The notes: generated from the letters alone by a model not told the origin. A stretch of DNA of 64,000 nucleotides from Lachnospiraceae bacterium (GCA_910576125.1 CAJTHM010000001.1:62001-126000), one strand, 5' to 3'; shown: positions 45,061 through 55,099, numbered from the stretch's first letter. Numbers and translations: made by a program.

Positions 45061-45260
45061 TTGTGTACCTCCAAATCCGCCCCGCGGACATTCGCTTCCT
45101 TATTGTATCCGCTTCTTTTTGCACTTTCATCCTCTCGCCGGATATTCCGGGCAGCTGGCGCTCCCCTGTGTTCTTCTGACATCCTATCCTGAATTTGTAT
45201 CCTATTCCTACATGAAATTGTTTCGTATTTGTATATTCTTTCTAAAAATTTCTTTCGATT

Positions 45261-46901
45261 TTAATTGATTTCCGGATACAGGGCCGGGTCATAATTGAAT
45301 GCGCCGTAATGTTCCGCATTGTAGTCCATCAGCTCCTTGTCCGTCCACAGGAAAATGGTTGGGTGATCCGGCCTGGGCGTGGTGTCAAAATGATACCAGC
45401 CCTCCCCCACGTCCACCAGATTCCAGTAGTGCTCAAAGCCTGTGGGCACCCTCCTGATATCCAGATTGGGGATTTCAGCCTTCGTCAGCAGAGCCTTAGC
45501 GGTGCAGGCATAGACATAGCAGTCGCCTTTCCCGTCCACCAGCCCCTCGTAGGCCGCCCGAATCCAGCCCCCTTTCTCCGAATGGTTGATATAGGCCACA
45601 TGGCCCAGCACATAGCTGTAGATGGCCCATGCCTTATCCCGCAGGCTCATGTCCGGCTCGATAATCTCCTCCAGCACCGCGTCCGCGTATTCGTTCATCT
45701 CTTCCAGGCTGTACATCCTGTCTCTGACTGTCAGGTTCACCGTGGCGCTGGACTGATTGCCCGCTATGTCTCTGGCCGTATATGTAATCGGATAGACTCC
45801 CTCCTTGTTCAAATCCACGCTGGTAGTATCCACCTCCAGCACCACGCCCTCCTGACAGTTGTCGGTGACAGTGACGTTTTTCCGATAGGAAATACTTTCC
45901 CCCAAAAAGTAATCCAGGTTCACCGCCCCGTGGATGACAGGGGCCTGGGTGTCCTCCCGCAGCGTCAGATTGGCCTGTCTCACCGTTTCATTGCCCCCGC
46001 TGTCCGTGGCGACGATTTCCAGCTCCTGAGTGCCCGCCAGGGACAGGTCCGGCTCCTGTCTGAAAGAGAACGTTATCTCCGTGGCGTCCTCCGACGACAC
46101 GACAAAATCCTCCGCTTTTCTGGGCACCTGGAGAAAGCTTTCGATATCCCGGACCTCCATCTGCGGCGGAACGGTGTCTACTACATGCAGGGTAGAGGAA
46201 TAGGCCTCCCCGTCCACCTCCAGCAGCACTTCATAGTCCCCGGCCTTATGGGTATCGATTTCCGACATCCGTGTCAGAAATATCGCATTTCTTCCCTCTT
46301 CCACGAAGCTGCCCACCTCCGGCATTTCCCCTCCGGCCTCCATGGTCACGCTCTCCGCCAGCCGGATCAGGAACAGCTTTGAATCCACTACCGTCCAGTT
46401 TCCTCCCCGGTCCGTCAGAATGACCTGGACATCCTGCTCTCCCGTCCGGGAAAAATCCGGCTCCGTCACATAGGAGACCGTGACTTGCGTGGCATCCGTA
46501 ATATTCTCCACAAAGTTCTCCGCTCCGAATGCCTCCCCCATTTCCCGCATCACCGGCACGGCATCCGCCGCGGGGGCAATGGTGTCCTCGATAATCAGCA
46601 GACAGCTGTGGGTGAACAGGCCGCTTTTCACCCTCACCTGATATTCTCCCGGCACCGCGATGTCAAAGGGCTGGCTGTCCCGGGTGAAGACCGCCCCGCT
46701 GTCCGCTTGTTTCATAAGGTCTGAGGCAGACACTTCAATGCCTGCCTCCACATGCACGGTTTTATAGGCCAGACCGTCTACGTAAAACCATCCGCCTATC
46801 ACAAAGAGAGCAAGAACCACCAAGCATATAATCCCGATTTTCATACGCTTTCCGCTTCCTGCTCTCCGTCTTAAATTAGATTTCTCACTGTTTTTTTGCA
46901 T
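45261..46901 (-). CDS. Membrane-anchored Ig-repeat protein with transglutaminase-like domain
   Basis: This 546-aa protein is held by one N-terminal helix (about 21-41) and lies outside the cell. Residues about 55-390 form bacterial Ig/DUF5011-like repeats, each with a D-x-x-x-P and a D-x-x-G-N pattern (DTIAPAAD, DTVPPQME, DTQAPVIHG; TDRGGN, TDSGGNE, RDIAGNQ). A transglutaminase-like domain follows with a full triad: Cys461 in GKGDCYVYAC, His491 in FEHYWNLV, Asp506 in YHFDTTPR. Such proteins may cross-link or cleave surface proteins or peptidoglycan peptides. ATG 46901 has a poor ribosome site; ATG 46844 is an alternative. It is 200 bp upstream of the racemase. Confidence 0.88.
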   Translation of the reverse strand: MQKNSEKSNLRRRAGSGKRMKIGIICLVVLALFVIGGWFYVDGLAYKTVHVEAGIEVSASDLMKQADSGAVFTRDSQPFDIAVPGEYQVRVKSGLFTHSCLLIIEDTIAPAADAVPVMREMGEAFGAENFVENITDATQVTVSYVTEPDFSRTGEQDVQVILTDRGGNWTVVDSKLFLIRLAESVTMEAGGEMPEVGSFVEEGRNAIFLTRMSEIDTHKAGDYEVLLEVDGEAYSSTLHVVDTVPPQMEVRDIESFLQVPRKAEDFVVSSEDATEITFSFRQEPDLSLAGTQELEIVATDSGGNETVRQANLTLREDTQAPVIHGAVNLDYFLGESISYRKNVTVTDNCQEGVVLEVDTTSVDLNKEGVYPITYTARDIAGNQSSATVNLTVRDRMYSLEEMNEYADAVLEEIIEPDMSLRDKAWAIYSYVLGHVAYINHSEKGGWIRAAYEGLVDGKGDCYVYACTAKALLTKAEIPNLDIRRVPTGFEHYWNLVDVGEGWYHFDTTPRPDHPTIFLWTDKELMDYNAEHYGAFNYDPALYPEIN

Positions 46902-47031
46902 GGCTGTCGCCTGATGGCATCCTTTTCCTGTATCGTTCTTTCAGGGCCGCCCCCCTGACAGCCCTGATATCTTTTCCCTATCATAACACAGAAGGTGCTA
47001 TCTTAGCAAGAGTTGAATGTAGACCGTGCTG

Positions 47032-50000
47032 TCAGCGCAGCCTGACCTGCGGCCGTCCCTCTTCCATGCCGGTCAGAGTAATCGTCTGTACGCTTCCGTC
47101 CTTCAATGTCACCTGTACGCAGTCCGGGCTTTCCGCGGTCACTGCGGCGATGGCAGATTCTGTCTCATAAGGCTCGACGACGGTCACGAAGCGCCCCAGT
47201 TCTCCCCTGCTCCGGACAGCGTAGGTCTTCCGCTTCTGCCACTCGTCCCCCGGGAAAGCGTCCACGCCCACACAGGCTGTCAGCCGCACTGCCCCAAGCC
47301 CCTCCAGATTCAGGATGATACGGCTTTCCCTCTCATAATCCACAGGGCTCGCTCCCAGCGCGTACGGATACTCCGTCCCGACAATCGTTACCCGGCCGCC
47401 CTTGTAGTCCCTGCCGATTCCGCAGCCGGAATCCACGTTTTCCATACGGATTCTCTCCGGACTCCGGCCTGAATCCATCGCCTCTTTCATCATCCGCCCC
47501 AGGTTGATTACATTTCCGTCTTCCAGTTCCAGACAGATTTCTCCCCAGAATACCCCCTGGGGCGTTCGGACAGGCTCCCCGATTTCATTGTGCATGACGC
47601 CCTGCTTCAGGGACAGCACTGCCTGAGAAACCCCTTTCACATCCAGCGCCACTTCGCCCCGCCCCAGAATCCATCCGTCAAACGCGCCCTCATCTGCCGT
47701 AATTTGGTCCAGTTCCACACGGTAGGACAGAGGAATAGTATAGCCGTTACCGTCCGCGGCCCAGCCCTCATAAACTGCCACCCGGCCCACCATCTGCTCC
47801 GTCTGCCTGGGCCAGGCGGTGTGGACATCCATGTTCAGGATGCCCGGTTCATTGTAGTTGGACCGGTCGCAAATCAGCCTCTCCCCGGCATGCTCCTCCG
47901 TGAACACGGTGCGGAAACGCGCCACGCTGTCCCCATCCACTTCATACCAGTCACAGTCCGTGATGAACTGGGCATCGGAGACAGGGTTCGGATTCATCTG
48001 TTCCGTGTGGCGCGTCCGCTTCACGCTGCTCCCCTCTATGCCCAGAAAGCCTTTTATCTGCATCAGGCTGTCGTAACAATGCTCTTTCTCCCCTTTCACA
48101 TAGTCAAAGAGCACGATGTAGTCGTCCGTCACCGCCATGACCCGCCGCTGTAAAACAGGCTCCGTGAACCCGGTCAGCTCTCCGTAGCCCGGACTTTGCT
48201 CGCCCTCCAGGATGGGCAGGAAGCATCCGTTCATCCGGCACCGCCTGCGCAGTTCCTCCTTGGTGGCAGTCTGCCCGTCCTGGGTGTAGACCATGCCGCC
48301 GTAAGGAGGATAGGACCACTTCGTCCGCACCTCGATGCCAGCCGCCTGCAGCCCCTCCCCGCTCTGCCAGAGGATTTTCCTGGAATCCGCGGGGTTCTGC
48401 ATCTTCTCGTCCACTACCACCATGTTCTTGGTCAGAGAGCACTGCACATAGAATTTGTACATGAAATGGGCATAGCCCCACCAGCAGTTCTCCGGGTTGA
48501 AGAAGCTCCGTCCGTATCGCATCACGGACAGCAGGTCTGTCACATCAAAATGCCCGTGAGCATTGCCGTGGGAGCCATAACGCAGCACTGTCTGAATCTG
48601 CTCCCGCTGCTGCCTGCCGGGTTTCCGGCTGCGCAGCAGCGCAAGGCCGATATTGTCCGCGCAGGCATTTCCCATGGGCGGCACACAGCCTGCTGCCGCC
48701 TCTCCTGCCAGCGCCTGCATATGCACCCCGGGCTCCCCGAAAATACAATCGGCTTCATTCTTTGCGATAACAGGCAGATACTGACTGTCCCCATAATAAT
48801 AGTAGGCCAGGTCATAAGTAGACCCAAAATGGGCCCCCGACAGTTTCTTCTCATCAGAATCGGCAATCCCGAACAACACGCCCCTGTAATCAAGAAAAGG
48901 CAGCGTGGCATCGAACATATCCTTGATACATACGGCAGCTTTCCGATTCCCGCCCCATTTCTGATTGTACATGCCGAAATCCACCTTCGGCGCCTCTCCC
49001 CGGTAGGTGGAACTGACCTCCTTATTGAAAGGAATCCGGAAATAGGCATGGGCCAGATTGTATCCAAAGGGAACCAGCGCGTGGGCCGTATGCAGCATGA
49101 TGGAAGACACCCACGTATTATAGCCCACCGAACATTCATGCCACCATCCGTCGTTGAAGATGCCATAGCGGAACTGTTCCAGGATACCGCCCCGGCCAAA
49201 GACGAACCGCAGCGCCCGGTCCATATCCTGCAGCGCCAGCGCGCAGAACAGCGCCCCCTGAAGCTCCGACAGCAGCCAGTTGGAAATACGCCCGTCCCGC
49301 ACATGCTTATCCAGCATCTCCATGTACAGTCTGAAACACTCCTCCACAGCCTCCTTGTCAGCACAGGTCAGTACACCCGCATCACAGACGATGTCGTAGG
49401 CAACGGCCAGATGCTTGAAGAAATGCCCCTCCTGCACATAGGACTGGCTGCAGCCCCGTTTCCTTGCCGGATACCCGTCTGCCGGACTGGAAAAACGCCG
49501 GAAAAAGTCCGCCAGCTTCTCCGCGTATCCCCGCTCACCTGTCAGCGCGTACAGATAGGCAGAGGACATGACGGCTTCTTCCGTCTTTGTCTCATAGCAG
49601 AAAGGCCGTCCCGGCAGCGGATCCCCCACCGCCCACGCGTCCGCAATTTCCCGGTAATGCTCATAATCCTCACGGAAAGGCTCATAGCTTTGGATATTTT
49701 CCATGGTCTTTTGCCACGCGGCGGCATCGTGGTACAAATAGGGATGAGGGAGACTGCGCAGGGTCTTCAGTTCCACACTGTCCTGAAAGGAGCCCCTGCT
49801 CCCCTGCCCGCGCACCCTGATGACCGTGTTCTCATGCCCGCCCGAAACCATGTAATCGTGTACCCTCACTGTCACCGTAATCGGCGCGCCTTTCCCTGGC
49901 GCCAGCAGGATGCAGCGGCCTGTATCCGCCGGGTCCGCGCCCTTTCCTCCCCGGCCCAGACATACTTCGGCTATGAGAGATTCCCAGCCCCCGAACACCT

Positions 50001-50598
50001 GGCCCGCCGTCACCGCCAATTCTGTTGACGTACAGTTATATACGGTTCCTCGATAATATATATCCTCACCGGGCTCCCCCGCTTTCCCTTTCACCGGCAT
50101 ACAGACAGAAAGACCGGGCTTTCGCTGCATGGCGCACTCCGTCAGCTCCAGGCGGCTCCCCGGCCACGCGACCTCCACAGCCGTCACGAACTCGAAGCGC
50201 TTCTCTCTGGCCATTTCCTGCGGGAAATATGTAAAAGGAACTTCCACAACCGCCTCCCCGCTCCGCAAAGGCACAGAAATCTCCGCCCTCAAAGGCTCCT
50301 CCTCCGCGAAAAAGACTGCCACATACAACTGTGCCGGAGCATTCAATGTCTGCCCATGTCCACGGGTTTCCGGTTCCGCCTCCTCCCGCTCCCAGGCCGC
50401 GCCGGATTCCTCCCGCACCGTCAGGAACAGTCCATGCCAGTCCACGAAATCAGCCGCGCTGTCGCTCTCCCGCACGAACCCGCGAGGACAGAATCCCCTG
50501 GCTCTCTCCGGCACAGGATAGGAAAAGCGGATTCCGTCCTCCAGCCTCTCCTGTCTCCATTCCCTCAGCAAATCAACCCTTACCTTGTTCTTATCCAC
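47032..50598 (-). CDS. Very large heparinase II/III-like polysaccharide lyase candidate
   Basis: The 1188-aa protein has no signal peptide or membrane helix. Residues about 1-290 look like beta-sandwich sequence. From about 300 to 650 an (alpha/alpha) toroid is likely (MSSAYLYALTGERGYAEKLA, FFKHLAVAYDIVCDA, SELQGALFCALALQDM, WWHECSVGYNTW). Near 700, RYGSHGNAHGHFDVTDLLSV resembles the His-Gly-His block of heparinase II/III and alginate lyases. The last 400 residues are beta-rich. Such lyases cut uronic-acid chains and leave unsaturated ends. A cytoplasmic location and this size are unusual. It follows a terminator after the binding-protein gene. The PL family is not assigned. Confidence 0.75.
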   Translation of the reverse strand: MDKNKVRVDLLREWRQERLEDGIRFSYPVPERARGFCPRGFVRESDSAADFVDWHGLFLTVREESGAAWEREEAEPETRGHGQTLNAPAQLYVAVFFAEEEPLRAEISVPLRSGEAVVEVPFTYFPQEMAREKRFEFVTAVEVAWPGSRLELTECAMQRKPGLSVCMPVKGKAGEPGEDIYYRGTVYNCTSTELAVTAGQVFGGWESLIAEVCLGRGGKGADPADTGRCILLAPGKGAPITVTVRVHDYMVSGGHENTVIRVRGQGSRGSFQDSVELKTLRSLPHPYLYHDAAAWQKTMENIQSYEPFREDYEHYREIADAWAVGDPLPGRPFCYETKTEEAVMSSAYLYALTGERGYAEKLADFFRRFSSPADGYPARKRGCSQSYVQEGHFFKHLAVAYDIVCDAGVLTCADKEAVEECFRLYMEMLDKHVRDGRISNWLLSELQGALFCALALQDMDRALRFVFGRGGILEQFRYGIFNDGWWHECSVGYNTWVSSIMLHTAHALVPFGYNLAHAYFRIPFNKEVSSTYRGEAPKVDFGMYNQKWGGNRKAAVCIKDMFDATLPFLDYRGVLFGIADSDEKKLSGAHFGSTYDLAYYYYGDSQYLPVIAKNEADCIFGEPGVHMQALAGEAAAGCVPPMGNACADNIGLALLRSRKPGRQQREQIQTVLRYGSHGNAHGHFDVTDLLSVMRYGRSFFNPENCWWGYAHFMYKFYVQCSLTKNMVVVDEKMQNPADSRKILWQSGEGLQAAGIEVRTKWSYPPYGGMVYTQDGQTATKEELRRRCRMNGCFLPILEGEQSPGYGELTGFTEPVLQRRVMAVTDDYIVLFDYVKGEKEHCYDSLMQIKGFLGIEGSSVKRTRHTEQMNPNPVSDAQFITDCDWYEVDGDSVARFRTVFTEEHAGERLICDRSNYNEPGILNMDVHTAWPRQTEQMVGRVAVYEGWAADGNGYTIPLSYRVELDQITADEGAFDGWILGRGEVALDVKGVSQAVLSLKQGVMHNEIGEPVRTPQGVFWGEICLELEDGNVINLGRMMKEAMDSGRSPERIRMENVDSGCGIGRDYKGGRVTIVGTEYPYALGASPVDYERESRIILNLEGLGAVRLTACVGVDAFPGDEWQKRKTYAVRSRGELGRFVTVVEPYETESAIAAVTAESPDCVQVTLKDGSVQTITLTGMEEGRPQVRLR

Positions 50599-50665
50599 CT
50601 GATTTTCCTCCCCTTAAGGCAACTTTAGATTCTATGTCCGCCCATCGGCGGGCTTTCCGTAAGGC

Positions 50666-50703
50666 AAAAAGGGCAGTGTGCCTTTACAAAACACGCTGCC
50701 CTT
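50666..50703 (-). terminator. Terminator after the binding-lipoprotein gene
   Basis: AAGGGCAGTGTG (50669-50680) pairs with CACGCTGCCCTT (50692-50703) with one G-U pair, and TTTTT follows on the minus strand. It may limit read-through into the large lyase gene at 47032-50598. Confidence 0.78.
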
Positions 50704-50718
50704 CTAATCTGAAACAGT

Positions 50719-52452
50719 TTATTTTGCTGCAAGGAACGCGGTCAGCTGCTCTACCAGGGCATCTACCACCTGCTGTCCGCCGTTTTCCATAGCGGAGGAC
50801 GTATTGGCATTCAGCATCTCTGTGATAGTGTCATAGGACACGCCGTTGCCGTCAGTCTTGATTCCGTGCAGTTTTACCGTGGAAACCATGTCCGTCACAG
50901 CCTTACACTGAGCCACTGCCGTGGAGAGATCCACATCCGTGGTGTCGAAATGGAAACCAAGAATCGGCAGGGAGCTGAAGCTCTCCGGATCGTATTCATA
51001 CTGTCTGTAGGCAAGCGCCTCATCGTCATATGCCGCGGAAATCAGGGCATATTCCGGATTCCAGGTCCATCCGTAACCGCCGAAGTCAGAACTGTAGGAA
51101 GTCAGCGTCTCATAGGTTCCCTCGGTCTCTCCATACTGGAAGTCCACGCCCTCTATTCCTAACTGGAACAGGTCATGGGCCTCCTGAGAGCCGAACAGCC
51201 AATCCAGGAACTTCATGGTGGAATCTATCTTGTCGGAGTTGGCGGGAACGCACAGGCCGTTGTTTCCGGCGTAGTCCACTGCGATGGCTCCCTTTTCCAT
51301 GTTCCGGATGCCGTCATAGTATACGAAGAAGCCTACGGTACCCTCACCCAGAGTCTTCTCCATGTCCTTTACACCCACATAGTCGTCCAGGGTACCCACA
51401 TAGGAAGCGCTCAGGCCGCTCTCAAAAGGGGTAGCCGCATCGGTACAGCTTAAAGAGTCTGGATCGATGTAGCCCGCATCCTGCCACTCTGAGAACTTCT
51501 CGTATCTGTCCATACCGAAATCATACTGCCATCCTTCGGGGAAATCCTTGAAGTTCTCATCGCCGGAACCCTCTACCGCATAGGCTACCAGCTGATTGTC
51601 CTTGGTATATGTCCAGATCGTCAGGCCTGCTGCGGAGAACTGCTGCAGGCCTGCTTCCGCGGAACCGGGATACACTTCGCCGCGGAGGGACAGCTGCTGG
51701 AAGAATCCTCTGGCCTGTGTGGCGCCATAACCGATTTTGCCATTGTCCACAGCTGCCTGCCAGTACTTCTCCATATCATCATAGCTTTCAATCTTTCCGT
51801 CGGTGCCGATATTCCACTCCTTGGCCCAGTCAAGCCTGTACCAGATACAGGGAATACCGTTTCCATATACCTCATAAAGAGGGATATAGCACATGGAATC
51901 GAACCAGATATTGGATTCCATGGTCTCCGCGGAGAAAGCCCTGGCAAGTCCGGGATATTCCTCGGGATTATTGAAGTAGCCGGACAGATCCGCATAATAT
52001 CCTTCGGGAGCCAGATTCTTCAGCTGTACCCAGGAAGCGTCGAATACCAGATCCCACTCAGATCCGGAGGTAATCTCCAGATTCAGCTTATCCTTGTAAT
52101 CCGCATGCTCTACCCAGTTGATGTCCAGTTCGATATTAAGGGTATCTTTCGTCATCTCCAGATACTTTTCATAGACCGCATCCCAGCCCTCCGGCTTGGG
52201 TCCTTTATGCAGGAATTTGATGGTCACTGTCTCGCCGGAAGAGGCGGAACTTCCGCCTGTGCTTTCCTCAGAACTCTCTTCGGAACTTTCTCCGGAACTT
52301 TCTTCACTGCTCTCCCGGGAATCCTGTGAGGACTCCTGTTGTGAGCTGTCCTGATTATCGGAAGAGGCGTTTCCGCCGTCGGAGCCGCATGCTGTCAAAG
52401 TACCTGCCGCCATCACTGCTGATAAGGCAAGCGCGAGCCATTTCTTTTTCAT
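50719..52452 (-). CDS. Sugar-binding lipoprotein with Ser/Glu linker
   Basis: This 577-aa exported lipoprotein has a signal peptide ending in TLTAC (Cys near 22), then an extended Ser/Glu-rich linker (about 24-75; SSEESSGESSEESSEEST), then a large LplA-like binding domain. The linker probably holds the binding domain away from the membrane through a thick wall. It is likely the binding subunit for the permeases at 55174-57091, although the sensor-regulator gene at 52757 lies between them on the other strand. A good promoter is present at 52553-52581. It is followed by a terminator, so it may be made in excess over the other genes. Confidence 0.93.
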   Translation of the reverse strand: MKKKWLALALSAVMAAGTLTACGSDGGNASSDNQDSSQQESSQDSRESSEESSGESSEESSEESTGGSSASSGETVTIKFLHKGPKPEGWDAVYEKYLEMTKDTLNIELDINWVEHADYKDKLNLEITSGSEWDLVFDASWVQLKNLAPEGYYADLSGYFNNPEEYPGLARAFSAETMESNIWFDSMCYIPLYEVYGNGIPCIWYRLDWAKEWNIGTDGKIESYDDMEKYWQAAVDNGKIGYGATQARGFFQQLSLRGEVYPGSAEAGLQQFSAAGLTIWTYTKDNQLVAYAVEGSGDENFKDFPEGWQYDFGMDRYEKFSEWQDAGYIDPDSLSCTDAATPFESGLSASYVGTLDDYVGVKDMEKTLGEGTVGFFVYYDGIRNMEKGAIAVDYAGNNGLCVPANSDKIDSTMKFLDWLFGSQEAHDLFQLGIEGVDFQYGETEGTYETLTSYSSDFGGYGWTWNPEYALISAAYDDEALAYRQYEYDPESFSSLPILGFHFDTTDVDLSTAVAQCKAVTDMVSTVKLHGIKTDGNGVSYDTITEMLNANTSSAMENGGQQVVDALVEQLTAFLAAK

Positions 52453-52489
52453 AAATATGTTTCCTCACTTTCTCTTTTTTTCGATAGAT

Positions 52490-52511
52490 AATCTGCGTCT
52501 GTCCGCAGATT
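52490..52511 (-). promoter_or_regulatory. Leader hairpin of the binding-lipoprotein mRNA
   Basis: AATCTGCG (52490-52497) pairs perfectly with CGCAGATT (52504-52511), 38 bp before the start codon at 52452. A second stem, CCTGCA with TGCAGG, lies just upstream in the leader. They may stabilise the mRNA or affect translation. Confidence 0.5.
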
Positions 52512-52552
52512 CGCATCCTCCTGCATGGGCGCCCTCCTGCAGGTGTGTCTTT

Positions 52553-52581
52553 ATGATACTATCACTTTTTCGACTTTTCAA
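52553..52581 (-). promoter_or_regulatory. Promoter of the binding-lipoprotein gene
   Basis: TTGAAA (52576-52581) and TATCAT (52553-52558) lie on the minus strand with a 17-bp spacer, about 100 bp before the start codon. Confidence 0.65.
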
Positions 52582-52625
52582 CTTCACAAAATAACGAAAT
52601 TCTGTATCTTAACGATTCAAACCCC

Positions 52626-52655
52626 TTGTACAGGGCAATCCGGGAATGGTATAAT
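52626..52655 (+). promoter_or_regulatory. Promoter of the AraC sensor gene
   Basis: TTGTAC (52626-52631) and TATAAT (52650-52655) have an 18-bp spacer. A second TATAAT at 52711-52716 has no good -35 partner (TTGAAC is 24 bp away) but could be an activated promoter. Confidence 0.5.
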
Positions 52656-52756
52656 ATTTAAAGATTTCAGGTATTAACTTTTGAACTATCTCTAAAGGCA
52701 CTCAAAAAGGTATAATAGAAACTGCACTTATCCCACATCGGAAGGAGCCCCCTGCC

Positions 52757-55081
52757 ATGAACCTCAAACGCATCGTCAAGACAATGAACCAGGAATACCG
52801 CAGCAGCCTTTTTTATAAGAAAGTTCTGTATTCCTATCTCCTGGCTACCTGCGTCATTTTCCTCCTCTTCACCATCGTCCTGTTCCTGCTCGTGAACAAG
52901 GACTACAGCCACACACTGGAAGGCATGCAGGACTATGCCATCACCCAGGCCTACAATGTGAACCAGACCACCTTGAAAGATATCATCAACAACTGCTACA
53001 CCATCCTGGACAGGGCTGCTATGAACAATATTCTGTATGGAAATAATTATGATAATGCGCTGGCCCTGGAGGCGCTGGAACTCCATGACAATATCCGCAT
53101 GGCAAGTTCGCTGGTGCAGTCCGTCTATTTCATTAATTTTCAGACAGGGACCATTCTGGACCACAGCGGCCGGACTTCCATCGACAACCATATCGACAGC
53201 GGGGTATTCGAGATGCTGGCGGATATGACTCCCGGCATGAGGCCTCTGTTCTGCTATCCACGGTCCATCGACTGCAATCTCAGCGGCACCATCCGGCGGG
53301 ATGTTCCTGTCCTCTCCATGGCATTCTATTCCAACCCTGCCGGCGCCATGGTGGTGAACCTGGACTATGAGACCTACTGCGGCATGCTCTCTTTGAACGA
53401 CAGCGAATATATCGATATCATTCTGGTCAGCAGCGCCGGAAAAGTAATGTCCGCCTCAGACCAGGACCTGTTCGGCACGGACTATACAGACAATGAGCTG
53501 TACCGCCAGATTCAGGAGTCCGCTGAGAACCGGGGTTCTTTCCTGTATCATCCGGCCGGACAGCCCCCCCAATCCATCAAATACATCAAGAATATCGGGC
53601 TGGGCATCACATATATCTGCAGCCTGAGCAGTATGCAGATTTATCCGGAAAACTCTACGCTTTCCACCTTACTGCACTATTCCGCCATCTACCTGGCCAT
53701 CGGGCTTACGCTGTCCTTCCTGCTGAGCTGGATTATCTACAATCCTCTCAGGCAGCTGAAGACTTACATAGCCGCCCATCCGGTGCTGTCTCCTGAGGAA
53801 TCCGCTCTGTCAGATGACAAATCGCCGGCGCCAGGCAATGATTTTGATTATCTGTCCCAGGCTTACCGGAAGATTCTGAACATCAACACAGACCTTCAGC
53901 AGGTCAGCCACGCCTATATGAAAGAGCAGAGCAAAAAGCTCTTAAAATCCCTGCTGACGGACGCCCCCGGTGCCTTTGGCCAGTACTCCGCGGAACTGGA
54001 GGCGCTGAATGCCAGCCTGGGCGAGAAGAACAACCTGATCCTGCTGCTGGGCATCGATTCTTTCACATCCGATCAGTCCGGAGTCCATGCCGAGACCAGC
54101 CTGTTAAAGTATGTGGTCCAGAATGTGACGGAGGAGCTGCTGTCCTCCACGGTCATTGCACGGCATATCGAGACAGAATCGCCTTTCGTCATTTTCCTGC
54201 TGAACTTCAACGAGCCCAACACGGAAGAAATCATCCGGCTTCTGCAGGAGGCCCAGAGCTTCATTCTGAAGCATTATAAGATTACTTTCTCCGCAGGAAT
54301 CGGAGATACTGTGGAAGAACTGACAGAGCTGTCATTATCTTATCAGAGCGCTTACGAGGCCTTCTCCCGGCGTTTCGTTACAGGGAACGGATCCATCCTT
54401 GCAGCCGCCAATCTGCGGCTGACTCCTGCCCTGGAGCAGCTCTATCCTTATGAAATCAGCGATTCCCTGCTCAATGCCGTCAAATCCCTTTCCCCGGAGG
54501 CCGCCTCCCGATATGTGCATGATTTCGTCGCTGCTATACGCACCTACCGCATTGAGCAGATTCTCTTTCATATTCTGCAGCTGGTCACTTCCCTCCAGCG
54601 CCTGGAGCTGATGAACTATATCGCGGCAGACGGTGAATGGGATTACAAGTCTCTGGAGCAGAGCACCCTGAATGCCATAGAAATCCGTCTGGCGGAAAGG
54701 TGCACAGGCGACATCGAGCAGCTGTCCAAGACCAAGGAAGCCGACTCCGGCAAGAAAGAACTGATAGGCGAAATCATAGGCCTGGTAGAGGACAATCTCT
54801 ACAATCCCGACTTATCGGTGGTATTCCTTGCAGACCATGTCCATCTGTCGGTGAATTATCTGCGGAATGTGTTCAAGGAAAATACCGGGGATTCCCTCTC
54901 CTCCTATATCACCCAGAAAAAGCTGGCTCTGATCTGCAATCTGCTGCTGAATACGGATATGTCTCTGTCGGAAATCAGCGATAAGCTGGGCTTTTCTACA
55001 AAGAACTATTTCTTCACCTTTGTGAAAAAGCATACCGGGATGACGCCCGGGGATTACCGCAAGAAAATGAAGAAAGACTGA
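52757..55081 (+). CDS. Membrane AraC-family sensor-regulator
   Basis: This 774-aa one-component regulator has two membrane helices (about 24-46 and 304-325) with an external sensing domain of about 255 residues between them. The cytoplasmic part ends in an AraC-type double helix-turn-helix (about 680-772; LADHVHLSVNYLRNVFKENT, LSEISDKLGFSTKNYFFTFV). The external domain resembles the dCache-like sensors of YesM/YesN-type systems. It should detect a sugar or binding-protein complex outside and control the divergent lipoprotein and nearby genes. The start at 52757 has GGAAGGAG upstream. Confidence 0.92.
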   Translation: MNLKRIVKTMNQEYRSSLFYKKVLYSYLLATCVIFLLFTIVLFLLVNKDYSHTLEGMQDYAITQAYNVNQTTLKDIINNCYTILDRAAMNNILYGNNYDNALALEALELHDNIRMASSLVQSVYFINFQTGTILDHSGRTSIDNHIDSGVFEMLADMTPGMRPLFCYPRSIDCNLSGTIRRDVPVLSMAFYSNPAGAMVVNLDYETYCGMLSLNDSEYIDIILVSSAGKVMSASDQDLFGTDYTDNELYRQIQESAENRGSFLYHPAGQPPQSIKYIKNIGLGITYICSLSSMQIYPENSTLSTLLHYSAIYLAIGLTLSFLLSWIIYNPLRQLKTYIAAHPVLSPEESALSDDKSPAPGNDFDYLSQAYRKILNINTDLQQVSHAYMKEQSKKLLKSLLTDAPGAFGQYSAELEALNASLGEKNNLILLLGIDSFTSDQSGVHAETSLLKYVVQNVTEELLSSTVIARHIETESPFVIFLLNFNEPNTEEIIRLLQEAQSFILKHYKITFSAGIGDTVEELTELSLSYQSAYEAFSRRFVTGNGSILAAANLRLTPALEQLYPYEISDSLLNAVKSLSPEAASRYVHDFVAAIRTYRIEQILFHILQLVTSLQRLELMNYIAADGEWDYKSLEQSTLNAIEIRLAERCTGDIEQLSKTKEADSGKKELIGEIIGLVEDNLYNPDLSVVFLADHVHLSVNYLRNVFKENTGDSLSSYITQKKLALICNLLLNTDMSLSEISDKLGFSTKNYFFTFVKKHTGMTPGDYRKKMKKD

Positions 55082-55099
55082 CCGGAAGACAGGTAAAAG

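Noticed and set aside
48196..50028. 610-codon plus-strand frame
   Set aside because: Antisense to the heparinase-like gene, without ribosome site or motifs.
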